From positions 1 through 64,000 of the forward strand of contig NZ_JAOCKJ010000008.1 of the NCBI RefSeq assembly GCF_029844725.1: 64,000 bases of DNA. Reading direction: 5' to 3'. Below the pieces are notes generated by a model that made no database searches, had not been told where the DNA came from, and was given only the letters and a program-made list of their open reading frames with translations. The DNA is from Pantoea sp. GD03673. GTDB lineage: Bacteria > Pseudomonadota > Gammaproteobacteria > Enterobacterales > Enterobacteriaceae. The translations under genes and the position numbers were made by a program. This document shows, in pieces, positions 28,681 through 39,438 of the stretch (positions within the stretch are counted from its first letter, which is position 1; the number at the start of each line of letters is the position of its first letter).

Positions 28681-29744
28681 GACAACTCCCCCTCGCTGAG
28701 CTGTAACGCTGCCCGCCAGCCTGCCAGATAACCCGGCGCAAAAAAGGCAATCGCCTGTTTATCACAGCGCATCAGCTGACGGCGCGCCTCGGCAATCACC
28801 GCAGGCGACAGCGCATCTTCGCTGAACAATACAGGAAGCTGCTGTTCGGTCACATCACGCCAGAATGGATTTTTACGCGTCAGGACAAACGGCACGTTGG
28901 CCTGGATGAGCAGGCAGAGTGTTCCCACCCCCTGCTGACGTTCAAACATGAAATAGCCGACATGGCAGCGCGCCAGCAGCGCTAAGTAATCATCAAATGC
29001 CAGATTCTCACGCCCCAGATTCACCTGACCGTCCGGAAATAGCGCATCGGCTGCGGCCTGAATCTGACTGATATACGCCTGATTGTCTGGCGGATAGCCC
29101 AGCGGGACTTCGATGCGAACCTGCTCGCCAAACCGGGCGTGAATCGCTTTTAAGCCGTCAATGTGTCGGTTAGCCGGATCGCCTGAGTTGCCCAGCAGCA
29201 CCGTAAAGGGCTCAGCGGGAGTCTGCCCGACGGCAGCATCGGGCATTCGGGTCGGAAAATAGAGCAGTGAGCCGGGCACGCGGCGATGGCGCTGCTGGTA
29301 GTGATGCAGGTCGCCACGGGTCGCAAAAACCTGTGCAACACGTCCCTGGGCTATCCGGCGAACCCGATAGAACAGACGGAACTTCAGGCTGCGCGAATCT
29401 TCATAGAGATCGGCCCCCCAGACATGCCAGAACACCTGTGAACGGCGCAGTTGACCGCTGAGTAACGCCAGCCAGATCCACGGATTAAACTGACCGTGAC
29501 AGAAAAACCGCTGCTGACGATCTCTCGCCCGCTGCAGTACCGCCTGTGCCAGCGCTTTCTTGCTGGCAAAGCACTCGATCTGCAATGCACTGAACGGTGC
29601 CAGATTTTCAGGCTGCTGTGTAACCACCATAAAATGGCGTGGCGAAGCGACAGGCTGCTCAACGCTGAGTACGTCGTTGAAAAAGCGCAGCACCGTCAGA
29701 TTGTGGTGGGGAATGTCCGATCCCAAAACGTGAATTAAAGTCAT
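28677..29744 (-). CDS. wecF: TDP-Fuc4NAc:lipid II Fuc4NAc transferase
   Basis: A 355-residue GT56 glycosyltransferase adding 4-acetamido-4,6-dideoxygalactose to complete ECA lipid [24 protein letters not shown] at the N-terminus, [11 protein letters not shown] and [18 protein letters not shown] sequence in the last third are diagnostic (here ERQQGVGTL). I used the ATG at 29744, which overlaps the wzxE stop (ATGA); the open frame runs 12 codons further up into wzxE. Confidence 0.94.
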   Translation of the reverse strand: MTLIHVLGSDIPHHNLTVLRFFNDVLSVEQPVASPRHFMVVTQQPENLAPFSALQIECFASKKALAQAVLQRARDRQQRFFCHGQFNPWIWLALLSGQLRRSQVFWHVWGADLYEDSRSLKFRLFYRVRRIAQGRVAQVFATRGDLHHYQQRHRRVPGSLLYFPTRMPDAAVGQTPAEPFTVLLGNSGDPANRHIDGLKAIHARFGEQVRIEVPLGYPPDNQAYISQIQAAADALFPDGQVNLGRENLAFDDYLALLARCHVGYFMFERQQGVGTLCLLIQANVPFVLTRKNPFWRDVTEQQLPVLFSEDALSPAVIAEARRQLMRCDKQAIAFFAPGYLAGWRAALQLSEGELS

Positions 29745-30991
29745 TTTTTCCGGCAGTAAACAATAAAAGCGCCACAACACAGGGCAAAGTAAGCCATATA
29801 GGTAAACATATAGGCCTGCGCCGCCCCCGTCGCGCCCTGTAACGGGATCAACCAGCGTGAGAACAGGGTCAGTAGCAGAAACTGGCTGATCTCAGTCAGA
29901 ACATAAAAGCGTAGCGAGGCTTTGGCGATAACCAGATATCCGAAAACATAGGCACCGACTTTAAAAACATCGCCGCACAGCTGCCAGACAAAGAGATCGC
30001 GCATTCCGCGAAAAGCCTCAGAGAACAGCAGGCTGATGGCGATATCACGCAGCACCCAGACGCCGAAGCTGGCAACCGCCACGGCGGGCAGAACAAAGCG
30101 CAGTGCGCGGCCAATCTCACGCGCAATGTCGCGTTTGGTGTCCAGCCGCGCCAGCGTCGGCAGCAGCCAGACGCTAAACGTTGCGGTGATAAACTGCAGA
30201 TAGGCATCGGAAATGCTGGTCACGCCCTGCCACAATCCGACCTGCGCCCAGCCCTGCTGCTCTGCAAGCAGGTTACGCATCATTACCCAGGCAACCGGTA
30301 AGGTCACGGCCGTGATCAGCGCCATCAGCGTATATTTTGCCAGATTACGCGCCAGCTCAGGATACCATTGTGGTCGCAGCCAGCTAAGCGGCAGCGGCGC
30401 ACGGCGTTTCAGCATCAGTAACGCAGGCAGCAGAAGCAAGGCTGGCACCAGCGCCAGACCAATCAATGCACCCTGATAGCCGCCCAGCCACCAGCAGAGC
30501 AGGTAGCCCGCCACGCCAGTCAGACTGCCGAGAATCAGCGCCAGCGCATTACCGCGTGCATCGCGATAGCCCTTCAGCAGTGCAAGGGTAAAGTTGGCCC
30601 AGGCGATGCCGAGCTGAAGAAAGGCGACGACGCGGATGACGCCCTGATAGCGGTCATGTCCGAACAGCGCGATGCTGATGGGTGCTGCCGCCAGCAGAAA
30701 CAGCAACGCCAGCACACCTGAAAAGCCCAGCACCATAGCCGATGCCGTGCCCACCATCGCCCGCAGTTGTCCGGGCTGCTGCTGATACTGCGCCACATAG
30801 GTGGTAACGCCGTTGAAGATGCCCGCGCCCGCCAGTACGCCCAGCACGGTGATCAACTGACGGAAGTTACCCGCCTGGCCTACCCCTTCAGGTCCGAAGC
30901 TGACCGCCAGCAGTTTGACCACCAGCAGACCAGACACAATTTTTACCAGCGTGGACGACGCGGTCCACACTGAGGCTCTGGCTAATGACAT
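29741..30991 (-). CDS. wzxE: ECA lipid III flippase WzxE
   Basis: A 416-residue MOP-superfamily flippase with about twelve helices that moves the undecaprenyl-linked trisaccharide to the periplasmic face. The start [18 protein letters not shown] and GVTTYVAQY are typical of WzxE. It shares a base with the wecE stop (TGATG) and four with wecF, so it is tightly coupled. Confidence 0.94.
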   Translation of the reverse strand: MSLARASVWTASSTLVKIVSGLLVVKLLAVSFGPEGVGQAGNFRQLITVLGVLAGAGIFNGVTTYVAQYQQQPGQLRAMVGTASAMVLGFSGVLALLFLLAAAPISIALFGHDRYQGVIRVVAFLQLGIAWANFTLALLKGYRDARGNALALILGSLTGVAGYLLCWWLGGYQGALIGLALVPALLLLPALLMLKRRAPLPLSWLRPQWYPELARNLAKYTLMALITAVTLPVAWVMMRNLLAEQQGWAQVGLWQGVTSISDAYLQFITATFSVWLLPTLARLDTKRDIAREIGRALRFVLPAVAVASFGVWVLRDIAISLLFSEAFRGMRDLFVWQLCGDVFKVGAYVFGYLVIAKASLRFYVLTEISQFLLLTLFSRWLIPLQGATGAAQAYMFTYMAYFALCCGAFIVYCRKK

Positions 30992-32121
30992 CAGGAAAAG
31001 AAGCTCAGCAGCGAGCTGATAACCGTGCTCTGATTGTTATCCGACAGGTTATAAAACAGCGGCAGGCGCAGCAGACGTTCACTTTCACGAGTGGTAAAGC
31101 GATCGTCGCCCGCAAACTGTGAGAAACGCGCACCAGCAGGCGAACTGTGCAGCGGAATATAGTGGAACACCGTCAGTATCTCGGCCTCTTTCATCCAGTC
31201 GATCAGCGCCTGGCGATCGTCCTGGTCGCGCAGTTTGATGTAAAACATGTGCGCATTGTGTTCGCAGCTGGCGGGAATCACCGGCAGGCTGATGCGGCCC
31301 TTCGCTGCCAGCGGCTGGAGTGCATCGTAATAGCGCTGCCAGATGCGTAACCGCTGCTGGTTAATACGTTCAGCAGCTTCCAGCTGCGCCCAGAGATAGG
31401 CGGCCTGCAGATCGGCCATCAGATAGCTCGATCCCATATCACGCCAGGTGTATTTATCAACCTGACCCCGGAAGAACTGGCTGCGGTTGGTGCCTTTTTC
31501 CCGCACGATCTCGGCGCGCTCAACCAGGCTGGCGTCGTTGATCAGTGTTGCGCCACCTTCGCCGCCAGCGGTGTAGTTCTTGGTTTCGTGAAAACTGAAG
31601 CAGCCAATATGACCAATGGTGCCCAGTGCGCGGCCTTTGTAGCGTGACATCACGCCCTGCGCCGCATCTTCAATCACAAACAGCTTATGCTTTGCCGCCA
31701 GCGCCATAATGGTGTCCATTTCACAGGCCACGCCTGCGTAATGCACCGGCACAATGGCGCGGGTTTTTTCCGTGATGGCCGCTTCAATCAGCGTTTCGTC
31801 AATGTTCATGGTGTCCGGGCGCACATCGACAAACACGATACGCGCACCGCGCAGCACAAAGGCGTTGGCGGTAGAGACAAAGGTGTAGCTCGGCATGATC
31901 ACTTCATCGCCGGGCTGCAGATCGATTAACAGCGCCGCCATCTCCAGCGAAGCGGTGCAGGAGGGGGTCAGCAGCACTTTTTTGCTGCCAAAACGCTGCT
32001 CCATCCACTGCTGACAGCGACGGGTAAATCCGCCGTCACCGCACAGCTTGCCGCTGTTCATCGCCGACTGCATATACTCAATTTCTGTGCCCACAACGGG
32101 GGGCGCATTAAATGGAATCAT
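30991..32121 (-). CDS. wecE: dTDP-4-amino-4,6-dideoxygalactose transaminase
   Basis: A 376-residue PLP-dependent DegT/DnrJ aminotransferase converting dTDP-4-keto-6-deoxyglucose to the 4-amino sugar. EDAAQG and the Schiff-base lysine motif SFHETKNYTAGGEGG (Lys before Asn) are intact. The ATG at 32121 gives MIPFNAPPVVGTE and lies inside the end of wecD (14-base overlap). Its substrate normally comes from RffG and RffH, both lost here. Confidence 0.96.
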   Translation of the reverse strand: MIPFNAPPVVGTEIEYMQSAMNSGKLCGDGGFTRRCQQWMEQRFGSKKVLLTPSCTASLEMAALLIDLQPGDEVIMPSYTFVSTANAFVLRGARIVFVDVRPDTMNIDETLIEAAITEKTRAIVPVHYAGVACEMDTIMALAAKHKLFVIEDAAQGVMSRYKGRALGTIGHIGCFSFHETKNYTAGGEGGATLINDASLVERAEIVREKGTNRSQFFRGQVDKYTWRDMGSSYLMADLQAAYLWAQLEAAERINQQRLRIWQRYYDALQPLAAKGRISLPVIPASCEHNAHMFYIKLRDQDDRQALIDWMKEAEILTVFHYIPLHSSPAGARFSQFAGDDRFTTRESERLLRLPLFYNLSDNNQSTVISSLLSFFS

Positions 32122-32815
32122 GACCTTTCCTGTAAAACCAGTAGGCGGTACTGTCGAGCCGGGCACCGCTGCGTGAATAGAGGCGCATCGCCGTGAGATT
32201 ACTGAGCTGGGTGGCTACCCGAAGCTGAGACAACTGTCTTACCCGCGCCCAGTCGGCCGCCGCAAGCATCAGCCGCTGACCCAGCCCCTGCCCCTGCGCG
32301 TCAGGCAGCACGCCCAGCAGGCCAATGCGGGCATCGCCGTCCACTGCGCGCAGCGAAACAAAACCCTGCAGCTGACCGGCGGCATCACTGGCCACCAGGC
32401 ACTGATCGTCAAACGTCCCGCGCACCGCATTTTCAATCCACTGCGCGTAGAAGCGTCCGCTGGCGTCCGGCGCGTACCAGGGCGCACGGAAACGACTCTG
32501 GCTGAAGAGCTGAGACGCCGCATCGCGCAGTTGTGGGATCTGCGCTTCACGCGCAATCCGAATCCCCGCCTGTCGCGCCGTCTGTTCAACCGTCAGCGTC
32601 AGGTCCGCTTCACCTTCTGCCAGCTGGAACTGATGCTGCTGCAGCGTATCAATCAGCGCCGTCTGGCTGGCATCCACCTTCATCTGCATCAGTGTACAGG
32701 GGTGTTGCAGCGCCTGCTCCAGCGGAATGTCACCTTCCGGCTCCAGCCGCACGGTTTCAACACCGAAGAACGCACTTTCCCAGCTAAGGGGATGAATATT
32801 GACGTGGACGGGCAT
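32108..32815 (-). CDS. wecD: dTDP-fucosamine acetyltransferase
   Basis: A 235-residue GNAT acetyltransferase using acetyl-CoA to make dTDP-Fuc4NAc. The acetyl-CoA loop reads GVLPDAQGQGLGQRLM, and the C-terminus has SNLTAMRLYSRSGA and YWFYRKG. The start MPVHVNIHPLSWESAFFGV matches the family. It begins four bases after the stop of the rffH fragment. Confidence 0.93.
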   Translation of the reverse strand: MPVHVNIHPLSWESAFFGVETVRLEPEGDIPLEQALQHPCTLMQMKVDASQTALIDTLQQHQFQLAEGEADLTLTVEQTARQAGIRIAREAQIPQLRDAASQLFSQSRFRAPWYAPDASGRFYAQWIENAVRGTFDDQCLVASDAAGQLQGFVSLRAVDGDARIGLLGVLPDAQGQGLGQRLMLAAADWARVRQLSQLRVATQLSNLTAMRLYSRSGARLDSTAYWFYRKGHDSI

Positions 32816-32819
32816 GCAA

Positions 32820-32915
32820 TCAATCCAGCAGGTAGTGGCCGTAGCCGGTTTTCATCAGCGCTTCGCCGGCGGCCCGCAGCTGTGCATCGCTCAGCCAGTT
32901 GTACGCCAGTCGGCC
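32820..32915 (-). pseudogene. rffH: rffH remnant (3' end of a glucose-1-phosphate thymidylyltransferase gene)
   Basis: In the wec frame the minus strand encodes YNWLSDAQLRAAGEAL followed by MKTGYGHYLLD and a stop, the conserved C-terminus of RmlA/RffH thymidylyltransferases. The other 90% of the gene is absent. It occupies the E. coli rffH position directly before wecD. Confidence 0.75.
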
Positions 32916-32930
32916 CCACAGGTCAGCCGT

Positions 32931-32987
32931 TCAAAGGGTAAAGCGCACCAGTTTACAACGGATAAAACCGGCACCGCCGGTGATCCG
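32931..32987 (-). pseudogene. rffG: rffG remnant (5' end of a dTDP-glucose 4,6-dehydratase gene)
   Basis: Just after the wecC stop the minus strand encodes RITGGAGFIR, the Rossmann-fold start of RmlB/RffG (TGGAGFI at 32961-32984), then diverges and stops at 32931. The expected start codon and the first few residues are already damaged. With the rffH fragment it marks an internal deletion of about 2 kb. Confidence 0.7.
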
Positions 32988-34247
32988 TTATCGCCACACA
33001 CCTTTGGTGTCGACAATCCAGTTCTGCTGAACAGAGGCGGCATCAATGGCGCGGAAGGCGCGGTGATCGACCAGCATCACCAGAATATCGGCCTTTGCCA
33101 GCGCCTGTTCGCAGGAGACCAGTCCGGCTTTATCAGCCAGGGAATCAGCAAGCTGCTCAATGTGCGGTTCAACCACCCAGGTGGTGCCGCTGTGCCATTC
33201 TGCAATCTTCTGTGCCACGCCCATCGCCGGGCTTTCGCGCAGGTCATCAATATTGGGTTTAAAAGCCAGGCCAAAGCAGGCGATGGTGATATCGCTGGCA
33301 CGCTTGCCGGTCTGCGTCAGGCAGTCCGCCAGGGCGGTTTTCACCTGGTCCAGCACCCACTGCGGCTTGGCGTCATTCACCTCACGCGCCGTGCGGATCA
33401 GGCGGGCTAACTCGGGATTCTGCGCCACGATAAACCAGGGATCGACGGCAATACAGTGACCGCCGACGCCCGGCCCTGGCTGCAGAATGTTGACACGCGG
33501 ATGGCGGTTCGCCAGCGCAATCAGCTCCCAGACGTTGATCCCCTGATCGGCACAGATCAGCGACAGCTCATTGGCAAAGGCGATGTTCACATCGCGGAAG
33601 CTGTTTTCTGTCAGCTTGCACATCTCGGCGGTACGGGCGTTGGTTTCCACGCATTCGCCTTTCAGGAAAAGACGATACAGCTCGCTGGCACGGGCGGAGC
33701 AGGCGGGCGTCATGCCGCCAATCACCCGGTCATTGTTGATCAGTTCAACCATCACCTGACCAGGCAGCACGCGCTCCGGGCAGTAGGCGACAAAAATATC
33801 GGGCGTCTCGCCGTGCTGCGGAAAGCGCAGATCGGGACGCGCCGCAGCCAGCCAGTCGGCCATCTGTTCCGTGCTGCCCACCGGTGAGGTCGACTCCAGA
33901 ATCACCAGATCGCCCTTTTTCAGTACCGGTGCTATCGACTCTGCCGCCGCTTTGACAAAGCGCAGGTCGGGCTGATGATCATCTTTGAATGGCGTCGGTA
34001 CGGCAATAAGAAAGGCGTCAGCGGCTTCGGGCTGCGTAGTGGCACGCAGGTCACCGCGCGTTACAGCGGCATGCACGACCTGATCCAAATCGGGTTCCAC
34101 GATGTGGATTGCGCCACGATTGATGGTTTCAACGGCGCGGGCATTGATGTCCACGCCCACCACTTTTTTTCCCTTTGAGGCAAAAACGGCTGCCGTCGGC
34201 AGCCCAATGTATCCCAGTCCAATCACGGAGATGGTTTCAAAACTCAT
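32988..34247 (-). CDS. wecC: UDP-N-acetyl-D-mannosamine dehydrogenase
   Basis: A 419-residue NAD-dependent UDP-sugar dehydrogenase oxidising UDP-ManNAc to UDP-ManNAcA. The N-terminal Rossmann motif is GLGYIGLP, and the catalytic Cys is in [15 protein letters not shown]. Its ATG overlaps the wecB stop by four bases. The last codons run directly into the rffG fragment. Confidence 0.96.
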   Translation of the reverse strand: MSFETISVIGLGYIGLPTAAVFASKGKKVVGVDINARAVETINRGAIHIVEPDLDQVVHAAVTRGDLRATTQPEAADAFLIAVPTPFKDDHQPDLRFVKAAAESIAPVLKKGDLVILESTSPVGSTEQMADWLAAARPDLRFPQHGETPDIFVAYCPERVLPGQVMVELINNDRVIGGMTPACSARASELYRLFLKGECVETNARTAEMCKLTENSFRDVNIAFANELSLICADQGINVWELIALANRHPRVNILQPGPGVGGHCIAVDPWFIVAQNPELARLIRTAREVNDAKPQWVLDQVKTALADCLTQTGKRASDITIACFGLAFKPNIDDLRESPAMGVAQKIAEWHSGTTWVVEPHIEQLADSLADKAGLVSCEQALAKADILVMLVDHRAFRAIDAASVQQNWIVDTKGVWR

Positions 34248-35374
34248 AATTCGGCTCGGTTATCTTTTAAGGCTTGTAAAATACGACCACAGGCTTTGCC
34301 ATCGCCATAGGGATTATGGGCATGGCTCATCGCCTGCCAGGCAGCGTCGTCGCTCAGCAATTCGCTGACACTGGCCACAATTCTGGCGACATCTGTTCCC
34401 ACCAGTCTGACGGTACCGGCATCAACCGCTTCAGGACGCTCGGTCGTGTCGCGCATCACCAGCACCGGCTTGCCCAGTGAAGGCGCTTCTTCCTGAATGC
34501 CGCCGGAGTCGGTCAGAATCAGCCAGGCGCGGTTCATCAGCCAGACAAAAGGCAGATACTCCTGGGGTTCAATCAGGATGATATTTTCAATGCCGCTGAG
34601 TATCCGGTTAACCGGCTCGCTGACATTGGGATTGAGGTGCACCGGATAGACAATCTGCGCCTCGGGATGCTGGCGGGCAATCTGCGCCAGCGCACTGCAG
34701 ATGCGCTCAAAGCCGCCGCCAAAGCTTTCACGCCGGTGACCGGTGACCAGCACCAGTTTTCTATCCGGGTCGAGAAACGGATAGCGCGCCGCCAGCTGTG
34801 CGTTCAGATTGCTGTCATCCAGCACCCGATCGCGAACCCACAGCAGCGCATCAATGACCGTATTGCCGGTGACGATAATGCGCGCATCGGGCAGATTCTC
34901 CTGTAACAGGTTCTGACGTGACCGGGAGGTGGGCGTGAAGTGCAGACGGGCAAGATGGCCGGTGAGCTTACGATTCCCCTCTTCCGGCCAGGGCGAAGCG
35001 AGATCGCCGGTACGCAGACCCGCCTCTACATGCCCGACCGGAATTTGCTGATAAAAAGCGGCCAGGCTGGCCGCCAGCGTGGTGGTGGTATCCCCATGCA
35101 CCAGCACAATGTCCGGTTTAAAGTCGAGCAGGACGGTTTTCATGCCCTCTAAAATGCGGCAGGTGATCTCGGTCAGCCCCTGCTCAGGACGCATAATGTT
35201 GAGATCATAGTCCGGTTCAAGCTTGAACAGACGCAGCACCTGATCGAGCATTTCGCGATGCTGTGCGGTCACGCACAGTCGCGATTCAAAAGCGGGATCC
35301 TGCGACAGCGCCTGCACCAGCGGTGCCATCTTAATCGCTTCCGGACGAGTACCAAATACGGTCAGAACTTTCAC
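34244..35374 (-). CDS. wecB: UDP-N-acetylglucosamine 2-epimerase
   Basis: A 376-residue non-hydrolysing epimerase making UDP-ManNAc. [35 protein letters not shown] and [21 protein letters not shown] are family motifs. I chose a GTG at 35374 ([13 protein letters not shown]) with GAGAGAAA upstream, which gives the E. coli length; an ATG six codons upstream, overlapping the wzzE end, is the alternative. Confidence 0.93.
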   Translation of the reverse strand: MKVLTVFGTRPEAIKMAPLVQALSQDPAFESRLCVTAQHREMLDQVLRLFKLEPDYDLNIMRPEQGLTEITCRILEGMKTVLLDFKPDIVLVHGDTTTTLAASLAAFYQQIPVGHVEAGLRTGDLASPWPEEGNRKLTGHLARLHFTPTSRSRQNLLQENLPDARIIVTGNTVIDALLWVRDRVLDDSNLNAQLAARYPFLDPDRKLVLVTGHRRESFGGGFERICSALAQIARQHPEAQIVYPVHLNPNVSEPVNRILSGIENIILIEPQEYLPFVWLMNRAWLILTDSGGIQEEAPSLGKPVLVMRDTTERPEAVDAGTVRLVGTDVARIVASVSELLSDDAAWQAMSHAHNPYGDGKACGRILQALKDNRAEL

Positions 35375-35384
35375 ACTGTTTCTC

Positions 35385-36467
35385 TCAATCATGCGTGTCT
35401 GACATCAGACGCGGACGACGTGCCAGTGCCACACCCGCACCTGTTAATGCGCCAACGGCACCCCACATAATCATCATGAACAGACGTCGCGGACTGTCAC
35501 GTGATACCGGCTCTTCCGGCGTACGCAGATAACGGTAGGTCTGGAACTGGCTGTTCAGTTTGGGTCCGGTCTGCAGCGTACTCAGCATGGCTCTGTTCTG
35601 ATCATAGCTGATATCAAACCCCGGACCGGTGGCACGCAGGGTATCAAGCTGTCCCTGTAAAACGCGCTGGCCCAGCAGGAACAGGTCACTGTCTGCCAGG
35701 TTCTCACCCGCTTCACGCGCCTGTTTCTCGTTAATCCCCTGCTGGCTGGCGATCTTCAGCGCCTGCTCCAGCCGATGCTGCTGGCGCTGGAACACCGCGT
35801 TAGCCACATCTTCCTGACGTTTCACCTGCGCCTGCAACTGGTCGGTGCGCGCCCGCCAGGCCCCTTTTAACTCATCATTCAGATGACGTGCGGCGCGTTC
35901 ACTGGCGTAAGCGATGTACTGACGCAGCAGGTTGTTTGCGTCGCCAGCGGTTTCCGCTTTGAGTTTGACGCTATCGGGCAGGTTATGCGCGGCGTCAGCG
36001 GGCGTGAACAGGATATTGCCGATCATATCGTCGAGCAGCGCGGCGTCGTTATGCGCATTGCCGGTTTTACGGTTTTTGTAGTAATCCGTTTGCTGCCAGA
36101 ACTCCCGACGCGTATCCCAGGAGGCGAGCTGCATCGTGAACTCCTGATAAACCTGATCCATCACCGTCGGCGAAGGTGCAGCCAGAGTCAGGGCATTATT
36201 TCGGACATCCAGATTGGTCAGGAACTGCTGCTGCGCATAGTAAGAGCCCAGCATGTTCACGGTAGGACGATCGGTGATTGCTGTGGTACTCCAGACCTGT
36301 TTCAGCAGCAGCGTAGCCAGCCAGGCGATCAGCGCAAACAGCACCGCCAGCCCGACAATCCAGCGCTTGCCACGCCATAAACGGCAGCAGAAGCTGCGAA
36401 TATCCAGTTCGTTGTCCACAACGTCAGCAGGCATGGCAGAGTTATCCTTTTTCAGCATCGGGTTCAT
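35385..36467 (-). CDS. wzzE: ECA chain-length regulator WzzE
   Basis: A 360-residue polysaccharide co-polymerase with membrane helices near residues 36-56 and 325-345 around a periplasmic coiled-coil domain. [19 protein letters not shown] and the C-terminal [14 protein letters not shown] are diagnostic. It sets ECA chain length with WzyE. The ATG overlaps the wecA stop (ATGA). Confidence 0.95.
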   Translation of the reverse strand: MNPMLKKDNSAMPADVVDNELDIRSFCCRLWRGKRWIVGLAVLFALIAWLATLLLKQVWSTTAITDRPTVNMLGSYYAQQQFLTNLDVRNNALTLAAPSPTVMDQVYQEFTMQLASWDTRREFWQQTDYYKNRKTGNAHNDAALLDDMIGNILFTPADAAHNLPDSVKLKAETAGDANNLLRQYIAYASERAARHLNDELKGAWRARTDQLQAQVKRQEDVANAVFQRQQHRLEQALKIASQQGINEKQAREAGENLADSDLFLLGQRVLQGQLDTLRATGPGFDISYDQNRAMLSTLQTGPKLNSQFQTYRYLRTPEEPVSRDSPRRLFMMIMWGAVGALTGAGVALARRPRLMSDTHD

Positions 36468-37558
36468 TTATTTTTTGCTTCGCGATGGTGGCTCAGACGA
36501 CGCTTGATGCGCCGGATACGTCGCGCCACGCGCCACGCATGCTTCAGGCAGTAGCCATAAACCATAAAAGCGCCCAGGAACAGCAGCAGCATCACCCACT
36601 CCGGGATGAACGCCAGATATTCGCCCAGTACCCCGATCCCTGCGAGGATGGCCGCCGCAACGGTAATCAGCACAAAGGCCTGACGCGAGGTAAAACCGGC
36701 ACGCATAATCAGATGGTGGATATGCTGACGATCGGCTGAGAACGGGCTCATGCCTTTACGCAGGCGGCGATACATAATCGCCACCATATCCATCAGGGGA
36801 ATGGCGATCAGCCAGAGTGCGGTAACGGGTGTAATGGGATGGCTCAGACCCTGCGTCGTTTCCAGCAGAATCCAGATAATGGTGAAGCCGATCATGGTGC
36901 TGCCGGCATCGCCCATAAAGACCTTGAAGCGACGGCCCAGGAAGCCGAGGTTAAGCAGGATATAGGGCAGCGTGGCGGCAATCATCGCAAAACACCACAT
37001 CGCGAGGCTGGTCTGCCCGTCGAAATAGAGGATGATTCCCATCGCGGCAAAGGTGACCGAGGAGAGTCCGCCCAGCAGGCCGTCGATGCCGTCCACCATA
37101 TTAAAGGCGTTGATGGCAGCCCAGACGGCAAACAGCGTCAGCACATAGCCAAATGGCCCCACGATAAGCTCGAACGGGCCGACGATAAAGCCCAGACTGA
37201 GCAGGTAGAGTTTTGCACCAAACATCATCACCAGGGCAACAATCGCCTGCACCACCGCACGAATTTTAACGCTGATGTCGAAACGGTCATCCAGTGCGCC
37301 GACCAGCACCAGGATACCGGCGCAGCCGAGATAGAGCAGCGCGTGTGGCAGATAGTAATTCGTAATGGCAAACGCAAAGCAGATGCCTGCGAACACAGAA
37401 ATGCCGCCCACCAACGGAATCGCGCCATGATGGCGTTTACGAGAGTTAGGCTTATCAACTAAACCAATTTTTTTAGCTGCTTTTCGAGCAAAAAAGAGGA
37501 AAGCCAGGGAAAAGAGAAAAATTAAACCAAGCTCAGTACTCATAGTGAGTAAATTCAC
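36464..37558 (-). CDS. wecA: UDP-GlcNAc:undecaprenyl-phosphate GlcNAc-1-phosphate transferase
   Basis: A 364-residue inner-membrane PNPT enzyme with about eleven helices that starts ECA lipid I and often O-antigen synthesis. GALDDRFDI, NAFNMVDGIDGLLGG and the HIHHLIMRAGF loop carry the catalytic residues. The start codon is GTG, followed by NLLTMSTELG. First gene of the wec operon, about 265 bases after rho. Confidence 0.96.
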   Translation of the reverse strand: MNLLTMSTELGLIFLFSLAFLFFARKAAKKIGLVDKPNSRKRHHGAIPLVGGISVFAGICFAFAITNYYLPHALLYLGCAGILVLVGALDDRFDISVKIRAVVQAIVALVMMFGAKLYLLSLGFIVGPFELIVGPFGYVLTLFAVWAAINAFNMVDGIDGLLGGLSSVTFAAMGIILYFDGQTSLAMWCFAMIAATLPYILLNLGFLGRRFKVFMGDAGSTMIGFTIIWILLETTQGLSHPITPVTALWLIAIPLMDMVAIMYRRLRKGMSPFSADRQHIHHLIMRAGFTSRQAFVLITVAAAILAGIGVLGEYLAFIPEWVMLLLFLGAFMVYGYCLKHAWRVARRIRRIKRRLSHHREAKNK

Positions 37559-37686
37559 GTTAAACGCTCTCAGCTAACATCCCGCACCACAATACGCGAA
37601 AAAGCGCGCTTATCGCGGTGTCGGATTCCGAATTCTGCATAAAGAGACAGACGAACGGTCAAAAATTCGCCATCGCTACCACAGTC

Positions 37687-37713
37687 ATTATAAATGCTCC
37701 TGCCAGTGTTCAA
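37687..37713 (-). promoter_or_regulatory. Candidate promoter of the wec operon
   Basis: A perfect TATAAT (37687-37692 on the minus strand) is preceded by TTGAAC, but with only 15 bases between them. It lies just past the rho terminator, about 130 bases before wecA. A nine-codon ORF with a GGAGC site overlaps it; I attach no function to that. Confidence 0.45.
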
Positions 37714-37731
37714 TCCTATAGCTCACAAATG

Positions 37732-37757
37732 AAAAACGCCACGTCGGGACGTGGCGT
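37732..37757 (-). terminator. rho terminator
   Basis: The minus strand has GCCACGTC-CC-GACGTGGC followed by GTTTTT, 67 bases past the rho stop. It separates rho from the wec operon. Confidence 0.88.
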
Positions 37758-37823
37758 AAGGTCGATTTTCTGCGCATTTGAACTAAAAAAGCCAAATCTG
37801 TGGTTCGGCCAGGCAGTATCGGA

Positions 37824-39083
37824 TTATGAACGCTTCATCATATCGAAGAATTCATCATTGGTTTTGGTCATCGCCAGCTTGTTGATGAGGAATTCCATTG
37901 CGTCGATTTCGCCCATCGGGTGAATAATCTTACGCAGGATCCACATCTTCTGCAGCTCTTCCTGAGAAGTGAGCAGCTCTTCTTTACGCGTACCAGAGCG
38001 ATTGTAATCAATTGCCGGGAAGACGCGTTTTTCAGCAATTTTACGGGCGAGATGCAGTTCCATGTTACCGGTACCTTTAAACTCTTCGTAAATCACTTCA
38101 TCCATCTTCGAACCGGTATCAACCAGCGCGGTCGCGATGATGGTCAGGCTACCGCCCTCTTCCACGTTACGTGCAGCACCAAAGAAACGCTTTGGACGAT
38201 GCAGGGCGTTGGCATCCACACCACCGGTCAGGACTTTACCTGAGGCAGGCACCACGGTGTTATAGGCACGCGCCAGACGGGTGATGGAGTCGAGCAGGAT
38301 GATGACATCTTTTTTATGCTCAACCAGGCGCTTGGCTTTCTCGATAACCATTTCAGCAACCTGAACGTGACGCGACGCTGGTTCATCGAAGGTTGAGGCG
38401 ATAACTTCGCCTTTTACCAGACGCTGCATCTCGGTCACTTCTTCCGGGCGCTCATCAATCAGCAGCACCATCAGCACGCAATCCGGGTAGTTATACGCCA
38501 GGCTCTGCGCGATATTCTGCAGCAGCATGGTTTTACCGGCTTTCGGTGGTGCTACGATCAGGCCACGCTGACCACGACCGATTGGCGACGCCAGATCGAG
38601 TACGCGAGCGGTTAAATCTTCCGTTGAGCCATTACCCCGCTCCATACGCAGACGTTTATTAGCGTGCAGCGGCGTGAGGTTTTCGAACAGAATCTTATTA
38701 CGCGCATTTTCCGGCTTGTCGTAGTTAACTTCGTTAACTTTCAGCAGCGCAAAATAACGTTCACCTTCTTTTGGTGGACGGATTTTGCCAGAGATGGTGT
38801 CACCAGTGCGGAGGTTGAAGCGGCGGATTTGGCTGGGGGAAACGTAGATATCATCAGGGCCGGCGAGGTAGGAGCTGTCTCCGGAACGGAGGAAACCAAA
38901 TCCATCCTGAAGAATCTCCAGCACGCCATCACCGAAGATGTCTTCGCCGCTTTTCGCGTGCTGCTTCAGGATTGAAAAGATAATGTCCTGCTTGCGCATG
39001 CGAGCCTGATTTTCCAGCCCCATATTTTCGCCGAGAGTAATCAGCTCAGCAACCGGCGTATTCTTTAATTCGGTAAGATTCAT
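37824..39083 (-). CDS. rho: Transcription termination factor Rho
   Basis: A 419-residue hexameric RNA-dependent ATPase, same length as E. coli Rho. The N-terminal RNA-binding domain contains GFGFLRS (primary site), Walker A is [11 protein letters not shown], the Q-loop region and [18 protein letters not shown] (R-loop) follow. The sequence is almost identical to the E. coli protein. A 195-base leader suggests autoregulation. Confidence 0.98.
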   Translation of the reverse strand: MNLTELKNTPVAELITLGENMGLENQARMRKQDIIFSILKQHAKSGEDIFGDGVLEILQDGFGFLRSGDSSYLAGPDDIYVSPSQIRRFNLRTGDTISGKIRPPKEGERYFALLKVNEVNYDKPENARNKILFENLTPLHANKRLRMERGNGSTEDLTARVLDLASPIGRGQRGLIVAPPKAGKTMLLQNIAQSLAYNYPDCVLMVLLIDERPEEVTEMQRLVKGEVIASTFDEPASRHVQVAEMVIEKAKRLVEHKKDVIILLDSITRLARAYNTVVPASGKVLTGGVDANALHRPKRFFGAARNVEEGGSLTIIATALVDTGSKMDEVIYEEFKGTGNMELHLARKIAEKRVFPAIDYNRSGTRKEELLTSQEELQKMWILRKIIHPMGEIDAMEFLINKLAMTKTNDEFFDMMKRS

Positions 39084-39190
39084 AGTGATGGGTTCTTAAA
39101 CTCGGGGTAATACTCGGAATGTTTGTCGTGAGTGGTATGGCAATTAATCCATGCCGTTAATGGCTCTTTTCGGCTCTTCCCGACGATCAT
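39080..39190 (-). CDS. Possible rho leader ORF, coupled to rho
   Basis: A 36-codon [19 protein letters not shown]..., ends in a TGA overlapping the rho ATG (ATGA), the arrangement expected for translational coupling. It lies between the rho promoter and rho. E. coli has a leader ORF, rhoL, here, but I see no clear resemblance to it, and there is no good ribosome site before this ATG. Confidence 0.35.
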   Translation of the reverse strand: MIVGKSRKEPLTAWINCHTTHDKHSEYYPEFKNPSL

Positions 39191-39282
39191 CGTATGAAAT
39201 GGCGATCGGTATGCAGGCAGATGTCCGAATGTGATGCCAGAGTTGGAGCTAACCGTAAGATTGCTGAACCGTTCTATCTATC

Positions 39283-39311
39283 TTTATAAGGTACAGGGCG
39301 ACAGGGTTCAA
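39283..39311 (-). promoter_or_regulatory. rho promoter
   Basis: TTGAAC (39306-39311) and TATAAA (39283-39288) are 17 bases apart on the minus strand, giving a leader of about 195 bases. The remainder of the trxA-rho gap (39312-39438) holds a long imperfect stem-loop just past trxA (GAACGTC.../...GACGTTC) and nothing else I can name. Confidence 0.75.
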
Positions 39312-39438
39312 CAAGGGAAAACTTTAGATGCAAACTACAAGGTAAGTTCGTAATGCAGTATTAGTAACTTAGCACGCCCGAAAGCGAACGTCCAGCAGCA
39401 GGAGATAAATTCACCACTGCCAGACGTTCAGCCCTGAA

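Noticed and set aside
37640..37690. ops/JUMPstart element for RfaH before wecA (TGTGGTAGCGAT)
   Set aside because: Only about 8 of 12 bases agree with the ops consensus, the last two conserved bases differ, and ECA operons are not known to need RfaH.
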